Below are positions 11,567 through 24,665 of a DNA stretch of 64,000 nt, one piece after another. The stretch spans positions 4,114,501-4,178,500 of the forward strand of contig JANTQA010000012.1 in NCBI GenBank assembly GCA_027625915.1, written 5' to 3'. Every line of letters starts with the position of its first letter. Within the stretch, counting starts at the first letter, position 1. The position numbers and the translations under genes are program-made. The DNA is from Anaeramoeba flamelloides (Eukaryota > Metamonada > Anaeramoebidae). The notes beneath the pieces were generated by a model. It was not told where the DNA came from. It saw only the letters and a list, made by a program, of their open reading frames with translations, and ran no database searches.

Positions 11567-14500
11567 TTTTGAAGTAATTTCTATTGATTGTTATTTTTTT
11601 TTTTTTTTTTTTGTTAATTGTTAATATGGCAAGTGTTTTTATTTGGATTGGGTTTATATTAATTTTTATTCATTGGCAATTGTTCAATATTTTTTTTTTT
11701 TTTCAATTTTAAATTTATAATTTTTTTTTAAATTTCACTTTATTTTCTAATTTTTTTATAAAGTTATGATAGAGAAATATTTTGGCTTTTTGAAAAGAAA
11801 ATCTTCAAATTTTAAAAAATTTTGGTATTTTATTTCAGAAAATTATCAAAAAAGTTTAACGATTTTTTAGAAAACAAAAGTTGATTTGAAAAATTTTTTT
11901 TTTTCATCTAATCAGATTATCAAAAAAAAAAAAAAAATAAAAAGTTATTTAAAATCAATGAATGTCGAATAGTTTGCAAATTTTTGATTGAAAAAAAAAA
12001 TTAAATTTTGCATTTTTTCTCAACCAATCGATTTGCCATTAAATATTCAATTTAAGGGTAGAGTCATTACAGTGAAAAAAAATTGTTTGAAAATGAAAAA
12101 AAAATTTTTTTGAACAATTTTTATGAGGAATAAATACCAATTAAAATCAAATAAAAATGTGATGGATGATAGATCTTTCTAAAAATCAACAAAGAAAAAT
12201 AAGGTCATTTTTAGAAAAAAATGCCAAAGAACGATGTTCAATTTCCAATTAGAATGGTAGTGAAATATAATTTTTGAAAACAACTGTGTTAGTTTCGAAG
12301 TGTTACTCTTTGACGCTTTTTGAGATCTCAAAGATTTTTTTTTTTCATTTTTTTGATTTCTCAAAAGATTTATTTTTATCTAAAGAATGCTGTAAAATCC
12401 TTACTTTGTCAAATATAAAGAGGGTTATGAAATAACCTCAAATTAGATTAAATTTAATTAAATTGATTTTGTACTTTAAGAAAAAAATTTGTTAAATTGA
12501 AGAAATTCGAGTATTTGCAAATTTAATAAAAGAAAATAAGTAATTTGTTTTTTTTTTAAGATTGATTTTTTGGAATTGAGAGTGCTTTTAAACTGGTTTT
12601 TTTGTTAATTTAATTTTCTAGAAGAGGTATTGGGAAATTTTTTTTTGTTATTTGAATTTTTTGTCAAAGAGATCATTTGATTTTTTTTTTGTTATTTGAA
12701 TTTAGTTAACCAATAGAGATCCTATGAAATTTTTTTTATTATTTGAATTTTGTCAATCAAAAGAAGTGCAATTTGACAATACCATTTTTGGTGACAATTC
12801 ACTCCTTGAGTATGGAGCAAATCCACAGTAAGTGACTAGACCATTAAATATATTTTTTTATCAAATAATAAAAAAAATTAAATAATTCATTATATTCAGA
12901 ACGATAAATAAAGAATAAGAAAGTAAATTATTCAAAGTTTGAACCACTTTTATTAAAACATAATTTTATTTTTTTCCATTTTTTTCCTGACTGAATTTTC
13001 TTTATATTGGGAAGAAGAGTTACAAAGGAAAAAGATCTTGTGGTTACTTGTTAATACTGAAATACTGAAATGTGAAAGTATGGGTAACTTGGAAATAAAA
13101 AAGAAAAACCAGTGACAAAAAATAACAAGTGGTTAAAAAAAGCAAACGAGATCAAAAAGAAAAAAGAAATGATAACAATTTAAATAACAATCCCCAAATG
13201 AACATCCATTATCAGTTATCAAACTAAACTAAAAATTAACCAAAAGTACCGTGACTGTGATTTTTGGGTGTTCTTAATTAAAGATAGTATTTGGTTTTTT
13301 ATTTTTGATTTTTTACCTATTGCTTCTTATAAACCCTTTTTAAATTTCCTTTTTGTTTTTCTTTTTTCTTTTTTATTTTTTGTTTCGGCTTTTTAAACAT
13401 AAAGAAAATTTGGGTATGTCCTTCACATGAATAATAGTAAAATCTATGATGTTACACTGGAATCCGCTTTTGAAATTCAAGTAAAAAAACATATGGAGTA
13501 TAATTTTCACTCCTTCAATAATAATAATTAGAACAAATTCTATTTTTTTCCATTTTTCCCCTGGCTGAATCTTCTTTATATTGGGAAGAAGAGTGACAAA
13601 AGGAAAAAGATCTTGTGGTTACTTACTAATACTGTGATACTGAAACACTAAAGTATGAGTAACTTGAAAATAAAAACTTGAAAGCAAAGGCTAAAAATAA
13701 CCAAGGGTTTAAAGCAAATAAGATCAAAAAAAAAAAAAAAATTACAACAATTAAATAACGATAACCAAGCGAACACTCATGGCCAATTATCAAATTATTA
13801 AAACAACCAAAAGTATCGTGACTGTGATTTTGGGGGTCCTTAATTAAAGATAGCATTTTTTTTTTTTTTTTATTTTATTTCCAACCAAGTTGCTTCTTAT
13901 AAACCCTTTTTAAATTTCAATTTTTTTTTATTTTCTTTTTTCCTTTTTCCTTTTCAATTTTTTGCTTTTTGCTTTTTAAAAATAAAAAAATTTGGGTGTG
14001 TCTTTCCCTTGAACAATCGTGAAATCTATTATTTATCGCTTAAATTACTTTTGAGAAAATTTAAATAAAAGGAAATTTAGAGTGTAATTTAGACTTCTTT
14101 CATCAATAAATTAGAACATATTTTTATCAATTTATAAACTTTTTTCCAAATTAATCAAAGGTGTTTGTTTTTTTTTCAATCCTCTTCATTTTTTTGAAAC
14201 TTTTTACTTCTTATCATTTTATTTATCATAATACATAATTACTTTGTTTCAAAAAGAAGTTTGCTTTTATAGATTATCCATTACCCTTCAAATTGATTCT
14301 GTTGGTGAAAAGAAAGATTTAGTTTGTAGATTCAATTAAATATAATTTGAATTAATTATTTTCAAAATGTTTCCAAAAGAAAATCTGGGTAATGGTTGTT
14401 CCAAAAAATTGATATTTTCAAAAAGATTTTTTTTTTATAATTTCAATTTGTAAAAAATTTTTAACTCGCTTTGAAGAAAGAATTTTATTGGTTTAAATTC

Positions 14501-14822
14501 GAAGAAACGTAGCAAAAAAAGTCAATTTTTGAAATCTTCTTTGATATGAAGTGTTTTATAAAACAAGTTTTCAAATTTATAAAAATGAAAATTGAACAAA
14601 AAAATATAAAAGTATTTTTTGCATTTATCAATATTAACTATATTTTTTATATTAATTTTAAATTTGGTTTTTAAAATATCAATATTTGTCCATTATATAG
14701 TTATATACATTTATTAGTATTTGTTTTTTTTTATTCAAATAGTTTTTTTATTCAAATACTTTTTTCAAAAAATGTCCAGAACTTTCAAAAAAAAAAATGG
14801 TTTAAAATTTTTGGAAATAAGA
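11567..14822. other. AT-rich intergenic region with a tandem duplication
   Basis: No gene is supported. The 5' leader of the kinase gene lies just above 11566 and contains a run of about 20 T. The main structure is the tandem duplication at 12,967-14,117. If the kelch gene continues beyond its donor-like site at 14,830, further exons would lie here, but none could be recognised. Confidence 0.5.
12967..14117. repeat. Tandem duplication of a ~575 bp unit
   Basis: Unit 1 (about 12,967-13,536) and unit 2 (about 13,537-14,117) align along their length. Shared landmarks include the GGGAAGAAGAG stretch (13,010 and 13,582), GATCTTGTGGTTACTT (13,034 and 13,608), GCTTCTTATAAACCC (13,322 and 13,892) and AAATTTGGGT (13,406 and 13,988). 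Divergence is roughly 15-25% by eye, so the duplication is not recent. No open frame is shared by the two units. Confidence 0.75.
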
Positions 14823-15239
14823 TTATTTACCTGGATTTTTAATTAAATTTGTTGTTATTGTTGGATTGAATATCATTGATGGCTTTATTGAATTTGAAGG
14901 AAAATGTGTTTTTTTATTTGGATTCCATTCGTCACTTGAGGAATTAAATATTTCTTTAGAGAGCCTTTTGGAATTATTGATCCTTTCTCTTCTATTTATT
15001 TGCATATGGTTTATCCTTTCTTCGCCTCTTTTCATTATACTAATATCACGCTCCTCTTTTTTTACAAATTTGTCAACATCATGACCAATACTCAGCATTG
15101 AAAGATCATTATAAAAATTTTCACCAATTCCTAACCCACCAAATACAAATATCCTGCCATCGACCAAATCCATAGAATGGCCTGATCGTGGACCTGGGGT
15201 TTTACCCTTCACTTCTTGTTTTTTCCATCTCATTTCCCC

Positions 15240-15294
<55 letters not shown>

Positions 15295-16850
15295 TATTTG
15301 TTATTTTTGGTTTTTTATTTTTTATTTGTTATTTTTAGTTTGTTGTTTGATTATATTTTTTGAATAAAACAATAAATAAAAAAAAGAAAATTGGTTTTTG
15401 AAAATTTAATGATTTTACTTGGATCCATTGTCCATAAATCTTTTAAAAAATTTTCACCACCACTTGACCCTCCCCATAACAAAATTCTACCATCACCGAT
15501 TTCAATTGTTGTATGGCCATCTCTTGCCATAGGTCTTTGTCTACCTCTAATTTCTGGTAGCATCCATTTTTGTGTGTGAACATCTAAAATATGAACTTCA
15601 GAAAAATATTGATCAAAATTATGCCCACCAAATAATAAATATTGGTTCCTCCCAATACATGTTAGAGTATGTTTATCACGACTTTTTGGCACATCCCCAG
15701 TGCATTCAATTTCTTTCCAATTCATTGTTTCTATTGGTTTCATTAATTATTATTTAATAAAGAATAAAAGATTTTTTAAATAAATATTTGAAAAGAAATG
15801 ATTTGTGTTAAAAATATTTTTTAAAAATTTTAATTTTTTTTTTAATTTTAAATAATAGGTGCCATTTCCAAAAAGCGAGACTAAAGTGTTCTCAACAGTA
15901 TCTTTTAAATAATAAACAAAATCCAATAGTCCTATTTTTAGGCCTCTTTTGCAAAAAAAAAAAATATTGTCACAATTTTTTAAAATGAATTTAATAACTT
16001 TAATTTATAAAAATAATAAAAAAAGTTTTTGGAAATAGATCATATGTTTGGAATATTGGTCTGAATCAATTTTTTTTTTTTTTTAATTACAGATTATTTT
16101 TTCTGAAAAATAGGATCTCTAAAAGAGAAAATAAGTAAGGTAACACATTAATATATTTTTTTTTTTAATCAAATACATTTTAAATAATGAAGATAATTTG
16201 AATACTCTCTTCAATTTTTATTTATAATCAATAATAGAATCATCTAAACATAAACTTTGTAAAAAAAGATATAAAGAAACGTAGTAATCTTATTTAAAGT
16301 TGGTACTTCGCGTTGGAATGTGTTTTATTATTCTTTAGAATACAAAAATTTGACCTTTTAAGTTTCTACAATTCGCTTAATTTTATTAGTATTATTTTTT
16401 TGAAAAACCAACACTTTTTCTTTCAATTAAAAATAAATTTAAATTATAAATTTAAAAATAAAATATTTTTATCATTTATTTTTTTTTTACAACAAACTTT
16501 TTATTTGTGAAATTTTAAGTAAATGATTTTTAGATAACTACAGATAAGCAAGGGTTTAGAAGTCTAAAAAGTTTCAGATTAGTAATGTTGTTGCTGTGGA
16601 AAGATTTTGGGAAATCATTGAGTTATTCGATAAAGTTTGTAAATTTTTGGATCTTCTTATTTCAGCTCTATTTCAATAAAATATGAAGTAAGCTGTTTTT
16701 CAAAAATGTTGGATCACTTTATAATGTTGTTGGAAGTGGTTTTGTGTGATTTTATCCGTATTCTTATCAAAATTAATTTTCAATTTTTAGATCAAAATCA
16801 TTTTTTCTAATTTTGCAAATTTTTGTTTTGCTTCTTCAAATTTTTGTTTT

Positions 16851-16940
<90 letters not shown>

Positions 16941-19900
16941 CTTTTTGATTTTTTTTCTTTTATTTTTTTTTGTGAAAGATCATGTGCAAAAAATAAACAG
17001 ATCTTAGAAAATACAATAAAGATTAAGAAATTTGAGACCATGTTATGTCTTTTATAATGCATATATTTATTAACAAAAAATCTTGTTGGTCAACTTTTTT
17101 TCAGTGAAAGTCTAATAATAAAAAATTCGGTAATGCTCATTTCAAAAATTGACTCACTTTTTTAAAAGTTTCTGATTAATTTTTTTTTTAATTTTTAAAA
17201 TATCAGGATTTTATATGTTTAGAATAATTTAAAAAGTGAAATATTAATAACTTTTAGTAATTAGTTGTTCTTGAATACAAAAGGATATTTCTTTTTTTTT
17301 TTCAATTTTTACTTTGAGGTGAGTCACAATTTCTGAAATATGGCTTATTTTACGAATATATTTAACTATAAAAATATTAAAGTTATTTTTGAAAACTTGA
17401 ACTATTTTTTTCCTATTAAATTTGAAAATATATCATGTATCAATTTCCAATAATTTGAAAAAGTATTTTGTTTCCTTTAACCATAATATTTGTCCAATAA
17501 ATGCCAAAAAAAAGTACTTGATATTTTGGGGAAAGGTTGCAAATTGAATAAATTTCATTTCTTTTTTAGAAAAACAAGGTCTCAATCCAAACATCGATTT
17601 TTTTGTTTTTGTTCCAAAAGAAACCAATACCATCGTTCAAAAAATAAAAATAAGTTTGGTTTCTTTTTTCTTGGAAAAAATGAAAAAAGACCATTTTCAG
17701 AAGAATTTTGAACAAGGAGAAAAAAAGAAAATTACAAATTTAAGAAATTAGAAAAAAATAATTTTTTTTAATATACCAAATCAACATAAATTTTAGAGGA
17801 ATGTTCAAAACCAGTCATTATTCAGAACATTCAGTAGATTCTGGATTTTGGATTTTTATCGTTTTTGGGAATTTCTTAACAAACGAGGAATAAGGGGGGG
17901 GGGGGAGTAGAGACTTGTTGAAAAGTTTTATGATCAAGTTTATTTATGTAAAATTTAAATCAAATTTTGTCTTCAATTCAACCAATTTAACATTTAACAT
18001 TAATACTTTCAATAATTCAGTTGGTAGGGGGGGGGGGGGGGGTTCTTCGAAGAGCAATTTATTCAAAGTATCATTAAAAAATAACAAATTAGTCGTTTTT
18101 TTGTTTTTGTTTTTGTTTTTGTTTTTGTTTGTTATTTGTTGTTTGTTGTTTGTTGGTTCTTTATTTGTCGAGTTAGATCATGAATTCCACAAATAAATAG
18201 TAACTCATGTTGTATCATTTGTTCAAAAATCCCAGTTAGAATTGTTCGTTTTGGATCCCCTTTCCAAACTCAAAAAATGAAATTGTTCTGGTGCTAAGAT
18301 GATATTGAGGTTTTCGAAGAACAACAAATATCATTTTATATCACTCCAACAATATAATTTTTTCCCTTTTTCCAGTCCAAACTCGAATCATAACAAGGAG
18401 ATTATTTCTAAATCAAAACAATAAAGACAGATATAATTTAGTTTTTGAAAAAATTCCATAAAAGCAGAACATTGAAAACTTTTAAAAATTTTTATAAAAA
18501 AATGATTAAATTGTTTCAAATGGTTATATTTCTTTGCATAGATTAAGACAATACGTTTAATAAGAAGTATTTTGTTGACTATTGGAAAAATTAATTAAAA
18601 TTTTGTCGTATTTTTCATTTTTCACTCTCCGAATTTGGCTGTTAGTTCGGATTACCTTTATGTTGAACTCCATATTCATTGACTTTAAAAAATTTCACGT
18701 TGATAGAAATTGTTAAATTTTGATGTTTTTTTTTCGAAATTTTTCTATTTTGGATTCAGGGATATTCACGTTTTATGTTCTGCAAATTTTACTTTTATGA
18801 ATAACAACACATTCACTACCTTTAAAGAATTACAGGTTGATCGAAATTGTTAAATTTTGATGTTTTTTTTTCTAAATTTTGTTATTTTTTGCAAAAGTCA
18901 TTTTCTCCTTATGCAAATTTGAAAAATACCTTGAAAAGGTTTGAAAATTTAAATCTTCTTCTGAATCTAGCTAACCACCACATGTGAAAATATTTTTGAG
19001 ATATGGAATATTGTATAAATATACCAGAATCTGTGTCGAATGGTAAGATCTGTAAGACGTAAACAAAATTGATTTTAATTTTTAACTTGGTTTGTTTGTT
19101 TGGAAATTTCAAAAAATTTTTAGATCTCAAAACAAATTGGCTTCCATTCAAATTTAAAAGTTAGAAACATTTTGAAATTCGATCTTAAGACAAACAATTA
19201 AATGGTTAGCATAGGGTGATAGATTGAATTTGACTTGACTCTTAGCCTCTAATTCGGATAACCCTTAAAAAGAAAGAGTGGAATCTTTTAAAATGGTGTT
19301 GTTAAATGGATATTAGTGTTTATAAGAAGTGTTAAATAATTCACTTTCATATTATATAACTGTTGAGAGAAAAATGTTGAACACAGAAAAATAGTTGGAC
19401 AGCAATTTTAATTGGGAACATTACTGAAAATGATTTTTAATTTCTTTCGTTTGTGAAATAACTAAAGAAAATAACAATAATCTACTTATTAGAATAACGA
19501 TTAATGTAATTCTACTTTTTCAAAACCTTATCTCTTATAATCAAAGGCAAGTTTAAAAATTACCATTTTCAGAATTAATAGTAAACTTTACTAAAACTTG
19601 GATTTTTGTTAAAATAGCATGATCTACTTTTGTTATCAACCATTCAAATGAGTATTCTACACACAACACAGATTAATGAACTTGTAACACATTTAATCCT
19701 GGATTTATATAAAATTCACCTAGTTATCAATAGGATTTGATTTTCAATTTTACTAAGGTTACCAATTAAAAATGGTGTCTATACATTTTCTGTGTCAAAC
19801 ATTTTTCTCTCAACAGTAAATCTAATTTTATTTTTCGATTTATTGCAATTGCAAGTGATACTGTCGTTCCAACCATGCCTCGAAATTCTATAATAGAAAA

Positions 19901-21159
19901 TCAATTACTGTGTTTTGGAAATTTCAATGGTAGGGTTTGGATGGCTGTATTGTTTTATTTTGAACATAACCATTATTGTTAGTTTGTTTTCTTCATTTAG
20001 CCCAGCAATCCGTTAAAATTCAAATCAAAAATTTTTATTTCAATTAGATTGATTTTAAAAGCATTATTTCATTTAAAGTTTCTGTTTTTGTTGTCACTTA
20101 TTCGAATTTTGATTTTTTTTCTTTGTTATTTTGTTTTTTACAAATGAAAATAAAAAGAAACATTTTCACAATGTTGTCTTCTGGATTTTTTGTGTTGTCC
20201 GGTTTTCTTCTTCTTTTTTCTTGAGGAGAACCTTTCTTGATGATATTTTTTACAAAAAGGATTGTTTTTTTTTTTTACAAACATTTTCCAAAAGTGTTCA
20301 TTAAAATTTTTGAAAAGTGTGACCTCAAACTGTTTAATTCACGGCATTTTAACCAGGTACAGGTAACGCCTAAAGAACTTTTGTTCCTCACTCTTTGAAA
20401 ACGGCTGTATTTGTTTGTAATTGTATTGCTTTTTTTTTTTGTTTTTTGTTTTTTTCTTTGTTTTTGTTTTTTTCATTGTTTTTAACTATTAACCGAAGGA
20501 AATTCTTACCAAAGTCAAGCAAATGAAGATCATTATAAAAATCACAGTCTCCTTGAGAAAAATTATAACCACCAAAAAGGCACATTTGGTGTTTTGAAAT
20601 TACATTCATTGTATGCCCATGTCTAGGATTTGGAGTGAACTGATTTGAGGGATACTTGTACCATTTCCCTGCTTCAAAGTCTAATTGATAGAGCTCGTTT
20701 GAGTAGTCGAGAAGAGACATCGATCCACCAAATAAGATACACCGTGATGTTTGGGGAATTATTGTAAATGTGTGCCCAGCTCTTGGTGGGGGGACATTGC
20801 TGATGCGTTTCCGACTCCACTTTAAGCTTCCTATTGATTGGGAAATTTGTTGTTTTTCGGATCAACGGATAAAAGATAATGAAAGGAGAATTGCTCTTTG
20901 TTAATTTTTTTCTTTTCTTCTTTTTTTTTCTTTTGTTCTTTTGTGATATGAAGAAAAAAGTAGAAATAAGAAATGGAATGGCATTTGTGATTGGTTTACC
21001 TGTATCTAAAGTATAAAAATCATTAAAGAAATATTGTGTATCTGTCTTGGAGTTTTTTGAATAGCCTCCAAAAAAAAGAATTTTTTTATCCCATACAACA
21101 GTTCCATGTGCATGTCTACCAGACGGGGTTCTACCAACTCCTTTTGCTTGGGACCACAT
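14823..21159 (-). CDS. Six-repeat kelch beta-propeller protein, four exons
   Basis: Proposed exons are 21159-21000, 20830-20510, 15730-15419 and 15238-14823, about 402 residues, all joined at phase-1 GT-AG introns of ~169, ~4,779 and ~180 bases. Each half encodes three kelch blades with the RxGHT, FGG and LD...W pattern. The exon 2-3 join gives LHLLDFETMNW, spacing Leu-Asp to Trp exactly as in LYQLDFEAGKW, and together six blades make a complete propeller. The N-terminal MW strand can close the last blade, which ends without a Trp (LSMLSIG). The tail after blade six is basic and Asn-rich. The stop at 14823 overlaps a donor-like CAG|GTAAAT at 14,830, so a further exon is possible. The alternative reading is two separate three-blade genes, starting at 21159 and 15743. 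Function is unknown; kelch proteins are usually binding scaffolds. Confidence 0.75.
15241..15294. repeat. (ATT)n microsatellite in kelch intron 3
   Basis: About 18 uninterrupted ATT/TTA units sit immediately upstream, in transcript orientation, of the acceptor AATAG that precedes kelch exon 4. The 3' end of this intron is therefore an AAT repeat rather than a polypyrimidine tract. Confidence 0.9.
16853..16940. repeat. 88-base poly(T) run
   Basis: An uninterrupted run of T, read directly. The length is likely unstable and may be uncertain in the assembly. Open frames that pass through it on either strand (poly-Phe or poly-Lys) are artefacts. Confidence 0.95.
17894..18042. repeat. Paired poly(G) tracts
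   Basis: Twelve consecutive G at 17,894-17,905 and sixteen at 18,027-18,042, about 120 bases apart on the same strand, inside the kelch intron. Such runs are striking in DNA this AT-rich. A (TTTTTG)n tract follows at about 18,092-18,130. Confidence 0.9.
18675..18888. repeat. Direct repeat pair of ~78 bp
   Basis: About 18,675-18,752 and 18,810-18,888 share ATTCA.T..CTTTAAA followed by GTTGAT.GAAATTGTTAAATTTTGATG and a T run. Spacing between starts is ~135 bases. It appears to be a local duplication without coding potential. Confidence 0.6.
19360..19816 (+). mobile_element. MITE with TAA target duplication, family B (PIF/Harbinger-like), copy 1
   Basis: Terminal inverted repeats of about 31 bases start CTGTTGAGAGAAAAATGTTG at 19360 and end with the matching CAACATTT-type end closing in CAACAG at 19816. 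The element is 457 bp and is flanked by TAA on both sides (19357-19359 and 19817-19819). Three-base TTA/TAA duplications are typical of PIF/Harbinger elements. The inner sequence AATTGGGAACATTACTGAAA is shared with the element at 56,474-56,873. It carries no transposase and lies in the kelch intron. Confidence 0.75.
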
Positions 21160-24100
21160 TTGATAAATTTATAAAAAATGGGTTAATTATTTTTTTCTCA
21201 ATATTTATTATTTTAAGAGGTAATTTCCAAAAGATCAGAGAACTTATAATTTACAGTATGTAAAAAAGGGATATGAATTGATTCTTTTTTAACCTAACAA
21301 AATTCGAAACAAATTGATATTTGGTTGTAAGATTACAAAAATCCAAACAAAAATGTAGAGTTATTATGTGGTTTTTGGGAAATTGTTCTTAGTAACCTTT
21401 CTTAATGAAGACAAAACAATATTTTAAATCAACTCAAAGGGCAACAATAATGATCTAAAAAATATGTTACTATATAATTTGATGAAAAATTTCCCTCAAT
21501 TGGCATTTGAAGATTAAACAGGATAAAAATTTTGTTTCATTTTCCTATTTATTTTTTTAAATCTAACTATTAGAGTTTTACAAGTGATTTTTTTAATTTG
21601 TGATCTCTGTTTGTATAAGAAAAAAAAGGAAGTAAAAATTTTTTCACTTTTATTATGAAAATACCTGTATTTGACATTGAGAAGTAATAAAATGATAAAC
21701 TCAGGTTGAAGAAACTTTTTTTCACTTGGATTTAATAGTGTGTTAGTCGAATTTAATTAAAAATCATTTATTAAATTTAATTTTCAACGAATTTTGGTAT
21801 ATATTCTCTTATAAGTCATACAAAATAGGACAACTTTCTTTTTCAGTAATATCTTACCCAATAATGAAAAAAATTCAGATTTAAAAGAGATTCTTCAGAA
21901 GTTTATTTTGAAACCATTGAAAAGAAGAAAGAGTAAAGTCTCAAGTCTCTATTATTTTTTTATAATATTGTTTGATTAAATAATATTAAAACTGGGGTTG
22001 TAATTTTTAAATTTTCTTGAATTTATATTAGGTAAAAGAAAAAATTATCAAATAAGAAGGTATTCAAAAAACAAAGTCAATTATCAATTAATAGCTTTTT
22101 TTTTTCTTTTTTTTTTTCTCTTATTAAACAGATCTTTTCATGACGTTGATTACTTATTACAGAAAAAAATTACATGACAGATCAACTCAAAACAACATTT
22201 TCATCATATTTATCGTAAAAGGACTTTTTAAAACCAACTATAAGATCATATGTAAGGTTCAAAATAATCAAAATACGGTAAAATAATAATAATAATGATA
22301 ATTCACAAAAAAGATTGGCCATAATAACGGAAACTATTTTTTTTTTTTTCAATTCAAACAATAATCAAAAAATACATACATGTGTATTATAATATAAAAA
22401 ATGTATGTAAAAATAATTTTTTTGGACATTATTCAATTAATTAGAATGCTGGTTACACTACTCGGAAACTACATAAAATTTTAACCAGTTATGTCTTAAT
22501 ATATCAACTCTTTGATAAGTAGAATAACAGCTCAATTTAGAAAATCTGTAAAAAATCTATTTAATTTCGTTATTTTAGATTTTTTTCAAATATTAAACAC
22601 AAATATTAAGTGAAAAGGTAAAAAATAATCTACCTTGTCTCTTTTGTTTTTGATATGATTCCCTATAAATTAAAAAATATATAAAGAAATATCATTTGAA
22701 AAATACAAGAATAAAATTTTCAATAAAATTTGGTTTAAATGTGATGAATATTTATTTAAAACTGAAATAAAAAATATTTATAATTTTTTTTTTCACCTGT
22801 TTTTGTGTTTTTTTAAAAACTGAAGTAATTATTAGATGTATCTTTTAAGAAATTCAAAAAAAAAAACTTCAAAAAGTTGTAGATTTATCTCTCAGTTAGA
22901 TTTCTATAATAATTCGTCGAAACCTTCCAGCACAACAAAAATATAGATTAAATTCTGGTACATATTTTTTCAACAATTCCATATTTCAAAAGGAAAAGAA
23001 AAATAAACGAAAAAAATGAATTGATTAAGGAATTTTGTAAATCTTATTTATTTATTTAACATAAATGTAATAGAGTAATTATTTACACAAGAATTCGATT
23101 AAAAAAATATGAAATCCATTTATCAACTTTTAAGAAATGAATTATTTTTTTTGAAAGAAGTTCGTTTTTTCGAATTGAAATTTTCAGTCAAAAGATTTGA
23201 TCCTTTTTTGGTTTTGATTTTATGATACCAAAAATGAAAAAGAAAAATTTATAAAAAACAATTATTTTGAAGAAATCTCAGCTTTATGTAATTTTAAAGA
23301 GTCTATATGAACAAATTACCTTGAAATTTTAATCTAATTATATAAATAGAAGAAATATAAATCTAATAGTGAATTCTTGAAGATCCAGAAAAAATTGATA
23401 TTTTATTTTATTTACAAATATTTATTGAATTCCTTCAAATTTTATAGATTTTGCAATATTACTTTTTCAAATATTCGGGGTATAAACAAGAAAAATTTAG
23501 TATTAAAATCAGTTACACTGATAAAATCATTATTTTTTTTTTTTTTTTTTATTAGAATTAATGCATTGTGAATTATTTTTATTTGTTTGAAATTTTAAAA
23601 AAAAATGAGAAATAATTGTAAAGTCCATTGATACGTTTAATATTTGGGTTGTTACTAACAAAATGAAAAAAATTTAGATTGGGTTATAAATTATTGCTTA
23701 AAAATAACAAATAAAAAACTATTTCTTTAGGTTGGTGTTAAATTTCCCAGACTTTAAAAAGGTATTTTGTGAGAATTTTTAATTCCATTGGTTTGGATGT
23801 TTTTCTTATATATTTTTTTATTTTAATAAAATGAAAAAAATGTTTGTAACTGTTCTTAGAATTAAAATAATTAAATTTTTTAAAAGTCGAAAAAAATTAT
23901 TGAAATTTTTTTGAAATTAAATATTTTTTTTATATTGAGTTATTATAGAACTTTATGGTTTTATTCTTTGAGTCTATTTTTGTACGTGTCCTTTAGAAAT
24001 AATGAGATTTCTCTTATCCAAAGATAATAAATTTTCTTTAGAATAATTTGGAAATATGTTGAATTTTGAACTTTTGAAAAATAATAAAAATGAGATTAAA

Positions 24101-24665
24101 ACTTTTACAAACCAATAATTCACATTCTGAAAACATTTTATAAAGTAAGTTTGATATTGTAGTAATCAAATTTTTACTTCAGTTTTCATTTTGAGGTAAC
24201 AATAAAATTTATTTTAAAATTTGTTATTAAATTGACTCAAAGATTTTTTATTAGTTTCTCAGTCCCTTTAGAGATAATTTTATACTGATAAATTGCAATT
24301 TATGTTTGGAAATTTTTACTTGATTTTCCTTTTTGAAATTTTTATGCTCAAACTTTGAAAAAAGATTTTTATGTGGTCAAGTGTTAAGAAATTCTGTAAA
24401 ATTAGTTGTACTTTGAAATATTCTTTGTCAGGAAAGTTTGAGAAGAAATAGTCCGAATAATTATAGGTATGGAAATTGAACTGAAACTATTGGAAATTTA
24501 TTAGAATTTATCAGCCCGTATGATCTCAATTGTTTTTATCTGTAAAAATTTCTTATTTGTGGCTTTTTCTATGGGGACATTATCGGTTTTCAAGCCAATA
24601 CCATTTAGTAAAAAAAAAAATTTATTTTTTTTATTTCTCTTTGAAATTTTGTTTGATTAAATACA
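21160..24665. other. AT-rich intergenic region
   Basis: No gene is supported between the kelch start and eL20. A repeat related to sequences at 52,993-53,400 and 59,820-60,065 occupies about 24,250-24,515. A 31-base exon-like patch on the - strand near 22,645-22,675, bounded by AG and GT, was noticed but could not be connected to any gene. Confidence 0.5.
24250..24515. repeat. Dispersed repeat D, diverged copy
   Basis: Its ends resemble an inverted repeat, ACTGATAAATTG near 24,287 and AATTTATCAG near 24,512. The inner block ATGGAAATTGAACTGAA (about 24,470) is shared with about 53,197 and 60,007, and CAGTCCCTTTAGAGAT at 24,258 resembles the GGGACT-type ends of the element at 52,993-53,400. 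It is a non-coding, decayed copy. Confidence 0.5.

Larger units (their letters stand above)
15731..20509 (-). other. Long intron 2 of the kelch gene
   Basis: It starts with the strong donor TTTG|GTAAGAA and ends with CCAATAG before exon 3. Inside are an 88-base T run, two long G tracts, a direct repeat pair and a TAA-flanked inverted-repeat element, all listed separately. No other exon was recognised. A + strand frame near 19,840-19,990 is open for about 50 codons but has no other support. Confidence 0.6.

Noticed and set aside
15743-15743. Independent start codon for a second kelch gene
   Set aside because: The ATG lies just upstream of a better-fitting AG acceptor; only 13 bases of extra frame are gained by starting here. 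It remains the fallback model.
16787-17062. Poly-Lys / poly-Phe frames
   Set aside because: Produced by the 88-base T run.
20275-20369. Alternative last exon for the first kelch half (reading VTCTWLKCREL to a stop)
   Set aside because: It is in phase but leaves a three-blade half propeller, whereas splicing to 15,730 gives exact kelch spacing and six blades.
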